64,000 bases of DNA from Tetradesmus obliquus (lineage: Eukaryota > Chlorophyta > Chlorophyceae > Sphaeropleales > Scenedesmaceae), in NCBI GenBank assembly GCA_030272155.1, contig CP126196.1, forward strand, positions 1,612,001-1,676,000. Reading direction: 5' to 3'. Of this stretch, positions 1 through 9,992 are shown piece by piece. The notes below the pieces were generated by a model. It was not told the DNA's origin. It searched no databases and was given only the letters and a program-made list of their open reading frames with translations. The stretch's first letter is position 1, and the number at the start of each line of letters is the position of its first letter. Made by a program: the position numbers and the translations under genes.

Positions 1-208
1 CACAAGTGATCGAAGCTCATCCGCGACCATTGTGGATCATTCCGGTAGTGGATGGCGTTGTGGACGGGCGTAACCCCTTGTGGATGGCGTTGTGGATGGC
101 TTGCTGCGGATGAGTTGCGGATGGCTTGTGGATTTGCATTACCCATAGTGATATATCACCATATGTTGGGGGGTCCCCCATCTGCGTCATCTGCTGGCAT
201 ACACATAC

Positions 209-527
209 ACTCTGAGGACGGCAAAACACCGACATTTGACCGATCTTGACCGATGCTGACCGACATTGGGCCCGTTCTATGTCTAACGGGCCACTATACC
301 TACGTACATATGTAACAATCATCTAAGAGAGTGGTAGAGCACCGAAACGCCAGATTTGAGAAAAGCAAGGCAGTGTCGGTGCAGCACCAGGTGTGGCATC
401 GGTCAACCTGGTGACCGACACGCATGAGCCCGGGGGTCGGTCATGGCACATGCCTGGTATCGGTCAGCCTCGGCCAGCATCGGTCAGGATCGGCCAAATG
501 TCGGTCTTTTGCCGTCCTCAGAGTGAT
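209..527. repeat. Imperfect inverted repeat, about 60-bp arms
   Basis: Bases 209-268 match the reverse complement of about 466-527. Both arms carry CTCTGAGGACGGCAAAA followed by a run of GACCGAT/GACCGAC units. The roughly 200-bp spacer contains an 8-bp perfect stem (269-276 and 285-292, loop of 8). The shape fits a foldback or MITE-like element. I see no clear target-site duplication. Confidence 0.7.
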
Positions 528-560
528 AGCTGTGCCTCTGCACGTGCCTGTTGCTGTGCT

Positions 561-945
561 GCTGCCAGGGCGACCCCTCCATCCCGCAAATTTTCCTTCT
601 CAGCTGCAAACCATCCAAATTCAACGTGAAGGTGATGGGTGCTTATAACGTCCGCCATGCCTGGCCCTGCAGATGCTGGGGCATGTTGGTCAGCTGGTCA
701 GCATCATGATGGGGCGAGTTGCCTTGCAGCAAGTCAGGTAGGCCAACGTGGCTGCCAGGGCGACCCCTCCATCCCACAAATTTTCCTTCTCAGCTGCAAA
801 CCATCCAATTTTTAACGTGAAGGTGATGGGTGCAGATGACGTCCGCCATGCCTGGCCCTCCAGATGCTGGGGCATGTTGGTCAGCTGATCATCAGCTGCT
901 GATGGGGCGAGTTGCCTTGCATGCAAGTCAGGTGTGGCCTGTTGC
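561..945. repeat. 190-bp tandem duplication
   Basis: Two copies of a 190-bp unit start at 561 and 751. Both begin GCTGCCAGGGCGACCCCTCC and run to about 747 and 945 with a few substitutions and small indels. Neither copy is coding in any frame I can support. Confidence 0.85.
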
Positions 946-975
946 AAAGCCACTTAAGGGATGGCACTCAGGTAG

Positions 976-1581
976 CGTGGCGGCAGCCCTGGTGGCAAGG
1001 TCTGGCACTTCAAGGGGCATACGCCAATTAGGTTCAAGCCCAACAAAAACCAGCAGTTGCATGTGTACGGCCTCATGTCAGTCCATGGCAAGTCCTCGCT
1101 GTACTGCGTGAGCGGCACCACGGGCCTCAAAAAAAAGTACGAGCGCAAGAACCCAAGGAGGGGACAGAGTCTCCTGCTGAATGGTGTAGGGTCAGAGGAG
1201 TTCTGCGAGAAGTTGGAGGAGGGTATGCTGCCAGAGGCAAGGCAGCTCTTTGCAGCTGCCGGTGCTGGTGAGCCTACCTTTCTTCTTGACAACGCGCCCG
1301 CGCACGCCAAGGGTGGTACCCCGGAGTTTCTGGCAGCCAAGGGTGTCAGCGTGCTGCCCCACTGGCCTCCAAACAGCCCAGACCTCAACCCCATTGAGAA
1401 TGTGTGGGGCACCATCAAGCCGCAGGTGTATCGCCAGGAGTACTACACCTTGGAACAGCTCAAGGCAGTTGTGCTGCGTGAATGGGCTGCGCTGCCGCTG
1501 CCAATGCTGCGCAACTTGATGCTCAGCATGCCGAAGCGGGTCGACAAGGTGCTGCGGAACCGTGGCGCATACATTGGATAA
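976..1581 (+). pseudogene. Tc1/mariner (DDE_3-type) transposase fragment
   Basis: This is the C-terminal part of a Tc1/mariner-IS630 superfamily DDE transposase, which cuts and pastes DNA. The open frame from 976 includes a KVWHFKGHTPIRFKP segment. It then has the catalytic-core blocks FLLDNAPAHAK, with the second acidic residue, and LPHWPPNSPDLNPIENVW, with the third, and ends with a normal stop at 1581. The start is missing: an in-frame stop lies at 973-975, and the helix-turn-helix region and the first catalytic Asp are absent. About 200 residues remain of an expected 330-350, so it is a truncated, inactive relic. Confidence 0.85.
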
Positions 1582-2464
1582 TGAGTGGTGTTCCTGATGG
1601 TGCAGCGTCAGGCTGGTCAGGCCTGCTGGTGAGCGGCAGCGGCAGTTGGCGTGACAGCAGCAGTAGAGCGCACAATGTGCACCCAATTTGGGGCAGCAGG
1701 TTGTGCAGGCTATTTGAGTAATAGTGGCTTGCTGCCCTTGATGCTGCAGCTGGTACCCAGTAGTATCATGTTTTCTGGCCGGCTTGTGTGCCAGTGCACT
1801 GTTTGGTGACTGGCAGCTGCAGGAAGTTCGTGATTGTGCATGCAATCCAAGCCTGAATTTTGGCTCAGTCAAATTAGTCACCTTTGTTTGACTTTCAATG
1901 TCACAGCATCCAGCCGTTGCATTGCCGTCAAAAATCGGTGTCATACTCTGTTGAGTATAAAAATGCATAACACGAGGTTTATTGTGTAACAGGCATTGCT
2001 GGCAGACAGTCTTTGTCAGAAATGTGCAGAAAATGCAGTGTAGCTTTGCTGCAGCCCAGCTGGGCCCCATGCCATGCCTGGTCATGTATACAGGAGGATT
2101 CAAGTGCAACAAATGAAATGAAGATGCACATTGAATTGTGTTTTGACGGGCAGCTTCGACAGGAACAAACCTTAAGTGGCCTGGTGCACCTGCAAAGTTG
2201 GGTGTAACCAGCAGCAGGTATGACACCGCTGGCTGCAGGACTGGCTTTACACACAGGCTTCTGCCTCCAAGCCACGCACATTGGGTCGCCAACGCTCGTA
2301 ACATATACAAATACTTTCCTGCAGTAATTTAGACAACCCCAAGGGCCTATTGGCACGGACTCAAGTGCTGCTGCCGAGTCAGCAGACAGGCTGACAATGA
2401 CAGATGACGCTGCAGCAGAACGTGCATAAGCGGGCTACTACGTGTGATCGATACAAAGCTCTAA
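1582..2464. other. Gene-free stretch between transposase fragments
   Basis: I find no supportable exon here. Long open frames on the minus strand (for example 1192-2310) are shadows overlapping the transposase fragment and lack family similarity. Confidence 0.5.
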
Positions 2465-2911
2465 GATGGTTCGAAACCCGAAGAAGTTCTGTCGGTCACC
2501 CGTTGTGCTGCTGTAATACACGCTCTGGCTCAATGCCGTGAGCATGGCAACGCTGCTGCTGCTGCTGCTGCCCTCACTAAAGAGAGTCTTGCTAATGTCA
2601 AAAGGTGGCAGCAGAGGTATGCAGAATGCAAGAACCTGCAGGAAAATCCACGTTCTGGCAGGCCACGTGCCCTGAGCAAGCAGCTAGTAGACACAGCAAG
2701 CACCCTTCTGTGTGAGCAGCAGGCAGTTCCTGTAGTGAGACGGATCCTGATAGCGCAGCCTGGAGCGCCGTCAACCGTCAGCAGGGCTACAGTCTACAGA
2801 GCAGTTGCAGCAACCATGGCCAAGTCCAAACCAGCCAATGAGCCATGTTGTATGACTACTGGGGGTTGTTGGCCGGGTGATTCTCTCATCATCAGCACGC
2901 GTTCAAGTTGA
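2465..2911 (+). pseudogene. Transposase helix-turn-helix region, no start codon
   Basis: An open frame of about 148 codons runs from 2465 (in-frame stop just upstream) to a stop near 2911. It reads like the N-terminal DNA-binding part of a Tc1-like transposase: an Ala-rich helix, KESLANVKRWQQRYAECKN, the hinge ENPRSGRPRALS, then a second helix-turn-helix ending PSTVSRATVYRAV. No ATG lies in frame before the domain, and no catalytic core follows within reach. It is a separate relic or a stranded exon. It lies 3' of the catalytic fragment at 976-1581, so the two are not one simple element. Confidence 0.65.
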
Positions 2912-2980
2912 ACAACATGGTCAGCAGGATGCCGGCAGCGACCCTGTACACACACTTTGTTTGGTGTGCTGGTTTTTATT

Positions 2981-3021
2981 GTGAACTGACCCTTGGATAC
3001 TTCAATTCAGTGTCAGTTCAC
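2981..3021. repeat. Perfect 10-bp inverted repeat
   Basis: GTGAACTGAC at 2981-2990 pairs exactly with GTCAGTTCAC at 3012-3021 across a 21-base spacer. It lies between the helix-turn-helix relic and the small reading frame at 3100 and may be a transposon end or a hairpin. Confidence 0.6.
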
Positions 3022-3099
3022 ATGTGTTCTAGCACCTTGCTGTGTATGCAGGCATTCCATTGACTGGCATCCCATCCACTCACTATTGACTGCTCTGCT

Positions 3100-3384
3100 G
3101 TGGCATTGATCAGGACTGACCACCCAGTGACGTTTGACACCGTGGACGGCGGGCGCCAGGTCTACCACAAAGGCGAGTACATCAAGAGGAGCTTGCTAGA
3201 TGTCATGAAGGGTGCCAAGGCACGCGGCATCCCATTCGTGCGTAAGGTTGACATCAGAGTGAAAAATGACGCAGATCAGCTGCTGGCCACCCTGAAGAAG
3301 GAGTACTGGAAAATGGAGGGGGGGAAGGGGCAGCAGCAGGAGGAGGCAAAGCAGCAGCAGACAAAGAAGCGGCGGAAGAGTTAA
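3100..3384 (+). CDS. Small unrecognised reading frame, Lys/Gln-rich tail
   Basis: An open frame of 95 codons begins with a GTG and has no in-frame ATG. It encodes a compact basic stretch (KGEYIKRSLLDVMKGAKARG and similar) ending in a Gln/Lys/Arg-rich tail. I do not recognise the family. An acceptor-like TTGATCAG lies just inside the 5' end, so this may be a last exon. Its position beside transposase relics suggests it belongs to a mobile element, but nothing in the sequence proves that. Confidence 0.3.
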   Translation: MALIRTDHPVTFDTVDGGRQVYHKGEYIKRSLLDVMKGAKARGIPFVRKVDIRVKNDADQLLATLKKEYWKMEGGKGQQQEEAKQQQTKKRRKS

Positions 3385-4603
3385 TCAGCGCATGATAGCT
3401 GTGCTGCTAGGTCTACTGCTTGTCCTTGCGTTGCAGTCTCATGAGTCGCTTGTTTGCTTCGCGGATACGAGCTTGGAGCGCTATCTGTAGGGTTGTCAGC
3501 TCAGACAGTGACGCAGTTTTGTTGTGCAAACGGTTTTTTGCTGCTGCTGGCGGCTGGTGCCTGCTGTTATTGTGCAGTCCTTGTTCTGCAGCAGCATTGT
3601 TTGTTAGCATCCATTTCAGCAATGCCGGGGTTGCTGTAGGGGTTGCTGTCATTTGGCCTTAGTTGTATACACAAGAAATGCAAAATATTTTTGGGCAACC
3701 TGTGTTGTGATACACGAATCGGCAGCGCTGGTGAGTAGCTGCTGCCGAAAGCACCACCATCCAGCAGCCAGGGAACTCGTTAGTTGTTGACAAATCTGCA
3801 ACTCCATCAAAGTTCACACAACCGCCCAGGAGGCTGGCGCGTGTCACCACTGGCTCCTTATCAGAAACATCAAGCAGCAGCCGGTGCTTGGAAACGCACT
3901 CTCATGGAGTACACTGGTTGGGTGGCTGCGTACCTGGGCAGACATGATAGATTGCACGCACGACCAGACTGACCCAACTGTGTCAAGTCTGTGACTGTAC
4001 TACGCAGCCGCTGTGGCTCAGCTGGCGTGAACATGCAACTATAATAATGACTCTGCCAGCCAGAGGCGGCAGTTCCAATTCCCAAGCACGTTGAGCAACG
4101 TCTGTTTGATTGACTTTGGCAGCAACAGCACTCGGCCATACAGTTGACAGTCTCTGGTGCGACAGCATCAGCCATGCCACGTGCACTGTACTCTGGCCAA
4201 GGCTGCAATTCAACTGCAACTCAAAACACTGTATTGTGGCCAAGGCTGTGTGGCTGTGTGCCGCAGCCGACCAGTGGCCGGCAACAGCCATATGAACATT
4301 GCCAACAGCCATACCATGTCTAATGTGCAGGCTGCCAATGTCGGCAGCATTCATGCTGGTTGTTTGATGCTGGTTGTTTGATGCTGAGATAGATGGTCAC
4401 CAGCCAAATGCTGCGTCATGTTTAGACAGTGCACGCAGTGGCGACAACCCTAACTGCACCTATTCACATCTCTTTATACACGCCAAGTTCCAAACAAAAC
4501 AAAAAGACACGCAGCATCCATCAACCTGACACCACCCATGCCTAAAGTTGTCCAGGTCCAGTGTTTCTGGTTCTGCCATCCAGCCACCTACCAGCAACAG
4601 CCA
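3385..4603. other. Intergenic stretch downstream of the lipase
   Basis: No gene is supported. The stretch includes a short direct repeat of a GCTGGTTGTTTGAT unit (about 4352-4386). It also has a region around 4005-4083 that faintly recalls a tRNA but does not fold as one. Confidence 0.5.
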
Positions 4604-7600
4604 TTACTTGCCTCCAATGATCAGCTCAAAAGGCTTGCTGTTGTCATGAGGCTTATTCCCCACAACAACCTTGGACCCCATGCCCTTCGAAGGATACTCC
4701 GGCTCGTGGTACGGATATCCACTGCAGAACGACGCGTCAAGTTTTCCCTTCGACTGCCCCCACAGTTTGCAGCGCCCGTATTCTGGCGCGCCTGCAGCAG
4801 CAGACTTTGAATAAAAGCACGGGTAGCTGCACACGTGCGTCGCAATCGCCCATGGCAGGATCCTGCAGCCGTTGATGGTTTCGAGCTTCTGCCAGGCCTG
4901 CGGTTGGACCGGCATGCCAGCTGCTGTCAGCGTGATGTCGCCACCGACTGGCGCGTAGTTCCAGCTGCTGATGCCGGGCAGTGCTGTCGTGAAGATGCTG
5001 CCTTGGCAGGCCATCATGCGGGGGGCACAGGGCACCTGGGGGATGATGTCCCACTGGAAGGCAATCCTGCAGGCACGACACGCAGGTTGGAGGCATATTT
5101 GCCCGTTCAAGTAGTCAGCAGTGTGCACATGTGTACAGCGTGCAGCACAGAAGGGACGGTGTTGGCCAATGCTGCTAGCGCTGTTGCGCAGTTTCCAATG
5201 TTTCCCAGAGAGCAGCTTTCAAAGTGTCTATGGCAGCAGCATGTGGCTGTGTCTGGGTGGATTCACTTGAGCCTGCATCTGCACCCAGTCAAAGCGCAAG
5301 GCCATGAGTATGCAAAGCCCTGTGAGGTGCAACACAGACCACAGATCACGCCAAAGTACAAAACAACAGCAACACTGCATCAGAGCCGCACCTGCGTGCA
5401 TTGACGCGCTTGTTGAGCTCAGCCTTACACAGAGACAATGACAGCTGCAGCAGACACAGATCCTGTAAAAAATGTTACACAGCAGCCGCGCACCTGCGTG
5501 CGTTGACGCGCTTGTTGAAGTCTGCCACAAACGCGTCGCTGCCCACGTTGGGTGGCGCAAACAGCAGCGCGCCCACCGCCACCAGCGGCTTGCCGGCTGC
5601 TGCCAGCTTGTCGTCAAGCAGCACCTACAAGGCAGCATGAAATGAAAAATTGACTGATTGTTTGCCAGGATTCAGGCGATGAAAGCAGCGGCCAGTAAAT
5701 TGCTGTCAGCTTCTCATCGAGCAGCAGCTGCGCAGCAGATCACTCGTTGTTGACGGGTTGAAGACATGAAGCAGGGGCTTGCCGGCTGCCAGCTTTGCGT
5801 AGAGCAGCGCATGCACGGCGGTGAGCACAAAAACAGCAGCAGCAGTCTATCAAAGTGTGCCCATAGCCACCAGCGGCTTGCCGGCTGCTGTCAGCTTCTC
5901 ATCCAGCAGCACCTGCTCAGCAGCATACAAGTTGAGTGTTTTTGGAATAAAATAGCAATCGAAAGAGCGGCTTGTCAGCTGCCGCCAGCTTGTCACCAAA
6001 CAGCACCTGCACTTCAATAGATCTATCAGCATGCATTTTCACGTAAATCCGGCTGAATTCGCAAAGCCAAGCGCCCCTCCTGAGCCTTGTAGGCCAGCAT
6101 CGTAGCCATGGCAGCCCCTGGCAGCATGGCGGTTGCAGTGAAGGGCGGCTTGCTCACGCAGCGAAGCATGTCAGCAAAGGCATGCAGCCCTTTGAGCCTG
6201 CTCTCAAGTAGCTAGCTTGCACTCTTATCTGTGAAACCATGCAGCTTTTGCGTGCCTCAGAACATTCCACAGAGTCCACCAGCTCACCTGTGCTCTGTAG
6301 GCCAGCAGCGTAGCCAAGGCAGCCCCAAGGGAGTGGCCGCTGATTGTAACGTCAGTGACACCCCCCTGCACCACCTCCTTCAGCAGAATGCTCTCCAGGG
6401 CCGGCCACAGCAGCGCAGCTCCAAATGAGAAGCCCTTGGACACCAGGCCTGGGTAGCTGGCATCCTTGGTCTGCACGTACGTCATGTCTGCAGCATAAAA
6501 GTGGGTTTTCAAAGCAGGCAGGACAGGCAGCATGAGGCAGCAGGCCACAAGGGCAAGGTAGGAGAAGCCCTTGGAGACCAGTCCCGGGTATCTGGCATCT
6601 TTGGTCTGCACATACGTCATGTCCGCAAGTTGATATTGCATTGTCACAGCAGGCTGCACAGGCAGGCAAGCAAGCAGCACGAGGCGGCAGTTACGGGTGG
6701 GATGGTGAAGGAGCGGCGGTGGATGCATTCGAGGCTGTGCTGGGTGCCAATGCGTGGACATTGACTGCAGCAGCTGTTGAGGATGCTGCTGCTCAGTGCA
6801 CGTGGAGCCAGCACCTCACATGGTCGAGGGCTGCCTGACACCCGTTGAGTTTGATGTGCCACGCGCCTGCCGCTTGCACTCGGGCAGCGCCGCAGACACG
6901 CACACTCAGCCACTTGCCAGTCCACTTAAATGTCGCTGTCTGCTTGCATGCTTCTGATTGCTGTTCCTCATGCACGCTCAAAAACTCTTACACTTACCCA
7001 CTTGCCACTCCACTGCAGTGCGTGTCCCCCGAATCACCACTGCCAGCTGCTTGCCATCGCCACTCTTCAGCACAGCATACATTGGAATGGCTATCTTGTA
7101 GGGCCCCTGGGGCGGGGTTGACTCCATGTGCAGCAGGCGCCAGCCCTCTGGCATCACCAAGGGTGTGGCAAAGCCTGCTGCTCCTTGGCAGGGGGCCCAC
7201 AGGAACAAGTTGATCACGTTGGTGATGTACCTGCAGGACAAGGTGGGGTGTATCGGGAAGGAACGCAATGAGGTTTGCAGCCATATGTGTGTGGTATCAA
7301 CATGGCGGACATGGACTCCATGTGCAGCAGGCTCCAGCGCTCTGGCAGCAGCCAGGGTGTGGCAAAGCCTGCTGCTTCCTGGCAGGGGGCCCACAGGAAG
7401 AGGTTGATCACATTGGCGATGTACCTGCAGGGGGTGCGCGCGTGGGTGAGGTGCGACATCCAGAAACGCGCAACAGGCTTGCATGAGTGTTATGATTTTC
7501 ATGTCCCCCAGCTGGAATGCTGCTGCTGCTGCTGCCTGGCCAGCGCCCCTCCTGTGCCGTCTGCTCACCAGTAATGTGTGCCTCCTTCGGCAGCCAGCAG

Positions 7601-9337
7601 CGCATCTGTGTCTGGTATGCTGGTTTTGCGAAAACTATGGAGCTGATTGCTGCTGCTGCTTGGCTTGCAGCTGCTGCTGCTTGGCCAGCAGCTGCGCTGA
7701 GCCGTCCGCTCACCAGTAATGTGTGCCTCCTTCGGCAGCCAGCAGCGCATCTGTGTCTGGTATGCTGGTTTTGCGAACACCATGGAGCTGGTTGCTGCTG
7801 CTGCTGCTGCTGCTGCTTGACCAGCAGCTGCGCTGTGCCGCCTGCTCACCAGTAATGTGTGCCTCCCTCGGCAGCCAGCAGCGCATCTGTGTCGTCAAAT
7901 GCGCCGGGCGGCAGCGGCCGCCTGTCTGGTAGCGGCTGAGGAATGGGCTCCCCTGCACGGGCAGCAATGATGTCACCATCAGCACAGCGCATGCCGTGAG
8001 TGAACAGTGAGTGAGACGGTTCACACGTCAGGGGGCGAGGATGATGCGAGTGCAAGCTGCTGCAGCTGCTGCTGGCATCATGCGCAAGCACAGTGAATGC
8101 ATGTTGGAGCACACCAAATTCATGTTGAGTTGCTGCTGCTGCTGCTGCCAGCCGCTGGGGCAGCTGCTGCTGTTGCTGTCCAGGCAAACACTGCTGGACT
8201 TCGGAAGCCTGCAACGGTGCCAGTGTACAGCACTGTACATACAACCGGCCTCAGTTGCTGCTGCTGCTGCTGCCGTCGCCGGCGCCGCTGCTGCTGCCGC
8301 TGCTGCTGCTGCATCACCTGTTGCTGACTTGGATGCAATGGGGGCCTGCTTGTGCGGCGTGCAGTCCCCAGTGACCCTCTTGGTGAGGTCATCCAGCAGG
8401 TCAAGCCCTGTATGATTAGCACGCAGCATGTTACAGCACCGCATGACATAATCTAACATTTGGCAGCAGCAAACAGCATTCAAGTGACGTCATCCAGCAG
8501 GTCAAGCCCTGTATGATTAGCACGCAGCATGTTACAGCACCGCATGACATAATCTAACATTTGGCAGCAGCAAACAGCATTCAAGTGACGTCATCCAGCA
8601 GGTCAAGCCCTGTATGATTAGCACGCAGCATGTTACAACACCGCATGACATAAATTAACATTTGACAGCAACAAACAGCATTCAAGTGACGTGATCCAGC
8701 AGGTCAAGCCCTGCATGGTGGACATGCAGCATGTTACAGCGCCGCATGAAATGTTACAGCATCAGGCATAATCAAACAGCACCAAAGAGGTCATCCATCA
8801 GGTCAAGCCTTGCGCGATGCACAGCAAGCTTATCGTGATGGCGCACGATTTCGAAATGATCAGCATCTGCTAGCTGCACCACAGAACTGATAGCTGTGGT
8901 AGTGCTGCTGCGCTTGGCGATGCTGCTTGCAGGACCAGCATCAGCTGCGTCAGCTGCTGCTGCTGCTATGCTGCTGCTGCTGCTGCTGCTGCCGCTTCTC
9001 CACAGGCGGTGCATCCAAAATCTTTAATCTATGCGCTGATCACCAACTGCTACAGAGACGCTCCCAGACTGCTAAAAAGTTGCTCTCTGCTACACCCTGC
9101 TAGCTCACCTGTGCAGGTCAACACATTTGGGCTGCCCATCCCAAAGTCCTTGCAGATGTTTGCAGGGCTTACTGTCAGGGTCTTGTCCAAAACATTGGTG
9201 GCTTTGGTGCTGCAGCTGAAGTTGTTGAAGACAGCCGGTAGAATACCCCTGTAGATGCTCTGTGCGTTGGCCCCAGGCAGCTGCATTGCTGACAGCGCTA
9301 CTGCCAAACAGAGCAGCAGCAGGCAATCTCGCTGCAT
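4604..9337 (-). CDS. Secreted class 3 (alpha/beta-hydrolase) lipase
   Basis: Predicted 543-residue triacylglycerol lipase-type hydrolase. Exons: 9337-9109, 8965-8783 (least certain), 8407-8318, 7952-7850, 7230-6998, 6487-6288, 5624-5494, 5066-4604; phases agree throughout. Exon 1 encodes a signal peptide (MQRDCLLLLCLAVALSAMQ, then GANAQ), so the product enters the secretory pathway. Class 3 lipase blocks appear in order: AVVIRGTRTAVEW, GLVSKGF, the nucleophile elbow GHSLG (Ser near residue 332), LLFAPPNVGSDAF, and QWDIIPQVPC with the likely catalytic Asp near 396. The His could be 467 (ATHVCSY) or 510. Nearly every exon boundary has decayed tandem copies in the adjacent intron. ATG at 9337 is the only start that gives a signal peptide. 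The substrate is not predictable. Confidence 0.85.
5588..6016. repeat. Five degenerate copies of lipase exon-7 start
   Basis: The genuine acceptor side of lipase exon 7 (minus-strand VLLDDKLAAAGKPLVAV, plus positions 5588-5630) is echoed at about 5700-5738, 5774-5813, 5876-5925 and 5970-6016. Each has the CTTGCCGGCTGCTG...CAGCAGCACCT core. The copies lie in the intron between exons 6 and 7 at roughly 75-100 bp spacing. Confidence 0.75.
6070..6640. repeat. Partial copies of lipase exon 6 on both sides
   Basis: The 3' end of exon 6 (ALATLLAYRAQ) is echoed at about 6078-6125 (GAAMATMLAYKAQ). Its 5' end (MTYVQTKDASYPGLVSKGFS) is echoed at about 6545-6625 (MTYVQTKDARYPGLVSKGFS). Neither copy fits the phase-consistent model, so both are read as intronic. 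Confidence 0.7.
6902..7430. repeat. Partial copies of lipase exon 5
   Basis: A near copy of the first half of exon 5 (YIANVINLFLWAPCQEAAGF instead of YITNVINLFLWAPCQGAAGF) lies 193 bp upstream in transcription sense (about 7309-7424), including its acceptor. The donor-side end of exon 5 is echoed at 6902-6923, 91 bp from 6993-7014. Confidence 0.75.
7564..7870. repeat. Three copies of lipase exon-4 end plus donor
   Basis: The minus-strand segment TDALLAAEGGTHYW followed by GTGAGC occurs three times, with donor sites at 7845, 7709 and 7564 (spacing 136 and 145 bp). Only the first joins in phase to the upstream part of exon 4. Each unit also carries a CTG-rich tract. Confidence 0.85.
8388..8810. 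repeat. 101-bp tandem array at lipase exon-3 acceptor
   Basis: The motif GTCATCCAGCAGGTCAAG recurs at 8388, 8489, 8590, 8691 and, diverged, 8790: three exact 101-bp steps, then 99. The first unit is the genuine 5' edge of exon 3 (GLDLLDD on the minus strand). The last lies at the end of exon 2 (LDLMDDL). The intron between exons 2 and 3 therefore consists almost entirely of this array. Confidence 0.9.
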
Positions 9338-9992
9338 ACTGGCCACTAGCTGCTGGCAGCGTTTGGTCGAATCTAGTTGTTTGGTTAGTATTCTGCGAGG
9401 TTTCAGCTACTGCGCTGGGTCGCACTGCTGTGGGGGTGGTTGGCCACCACCTGGTTGGGCGGGAACCTGCAGAAACAAAGAGACCCAAATGATAAAAATG
9501 TTCACAAAAATTTAAACCTGTAATTATTTCCGTTTGTGGTGCTGATCCGCAGGCTCGACTAATCGCGCTGCCCTTTCGCGCCCACCTTGCAGGAGCTCGC
9601 CGATCAACAGGACTGAAATGAAAGCCAACTTCAAAAAAATTAATAGGTATCTATGGCCCAGCGCTTGATGTCTGCTGTCTGCAGCGTCTAACGATGTCTC
9701 ATTATGCACACTGAGAAAGCGCGAAGACTATCAAATATGACTCGGCAGATGCTCTCGTTCTGAACTTGAGACCAGCAAAATAGCAGCACTGGTTAGTGCG
9801 AAAAGACTGCGCCAGTAAGTCGACGGTTGGTTTACTCGAAGCAACTGACAATATGACAGCAAGCAGCTGCCCTGCTGCATGTGGTCCTGCTTGAATCCAG
9901 AGCACCACCAAGCCCGCACCAAGCAGGAGCGAGAATTAAGGCATGAAACGATATTTGCCTCATATTCTACAGTTTCAAACAATGCAAAATTG
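9338..9992. other. Lipase upstream region
   Basis: 655 bp between the lipase start and the end of the next minus-strand gene. It should contain the lipase promoter and the 3' UTR of the glycosyltransferase gene. I see no extra gene and no clear regulatory motif. Confidence 0.5.

Larger units (their letters stand above)
1..975. other. Gene-free repeat-rich left edge
   Basis: No convincing coding exon is seen. The stretch holds degenerate GTGGATGGC-type short repeats (about 48-130), a long imperfect inverted repeat (209-268 against 466-527), a small perfect hairpin (269-276 with 285-292) and a tandem duplication (561-945). It ends where a transposase remnant begins, so it is probably transposon debris. 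Confidence 0.6.

Noticed and set aside
1192-2310. 372-codon minus-strand frame
   Set aside because: It overlaps the transposase fragment in antisense and shows no recognisable protein features.
4005-4083. tRNA-like GGCTCAGCTGG and GTTCCAATTCC motifs
   Set aside because: The D stem, anticodon stem and acceptor stem do not close; spacing is wrong for a tRNA.
7300-7430. Second exon-5 copy as a genuine extra lipase exon
   Set aside because: It repeats the same domain segment, diverges into unrelated sequence and breaks phase with exon 5.
8388-8810. CRISPR-like regular array
   Set aside because: Repeats are contiguous 101-bp units with no unique spacers, sit in a eukaryotic intron and include coding sequence.
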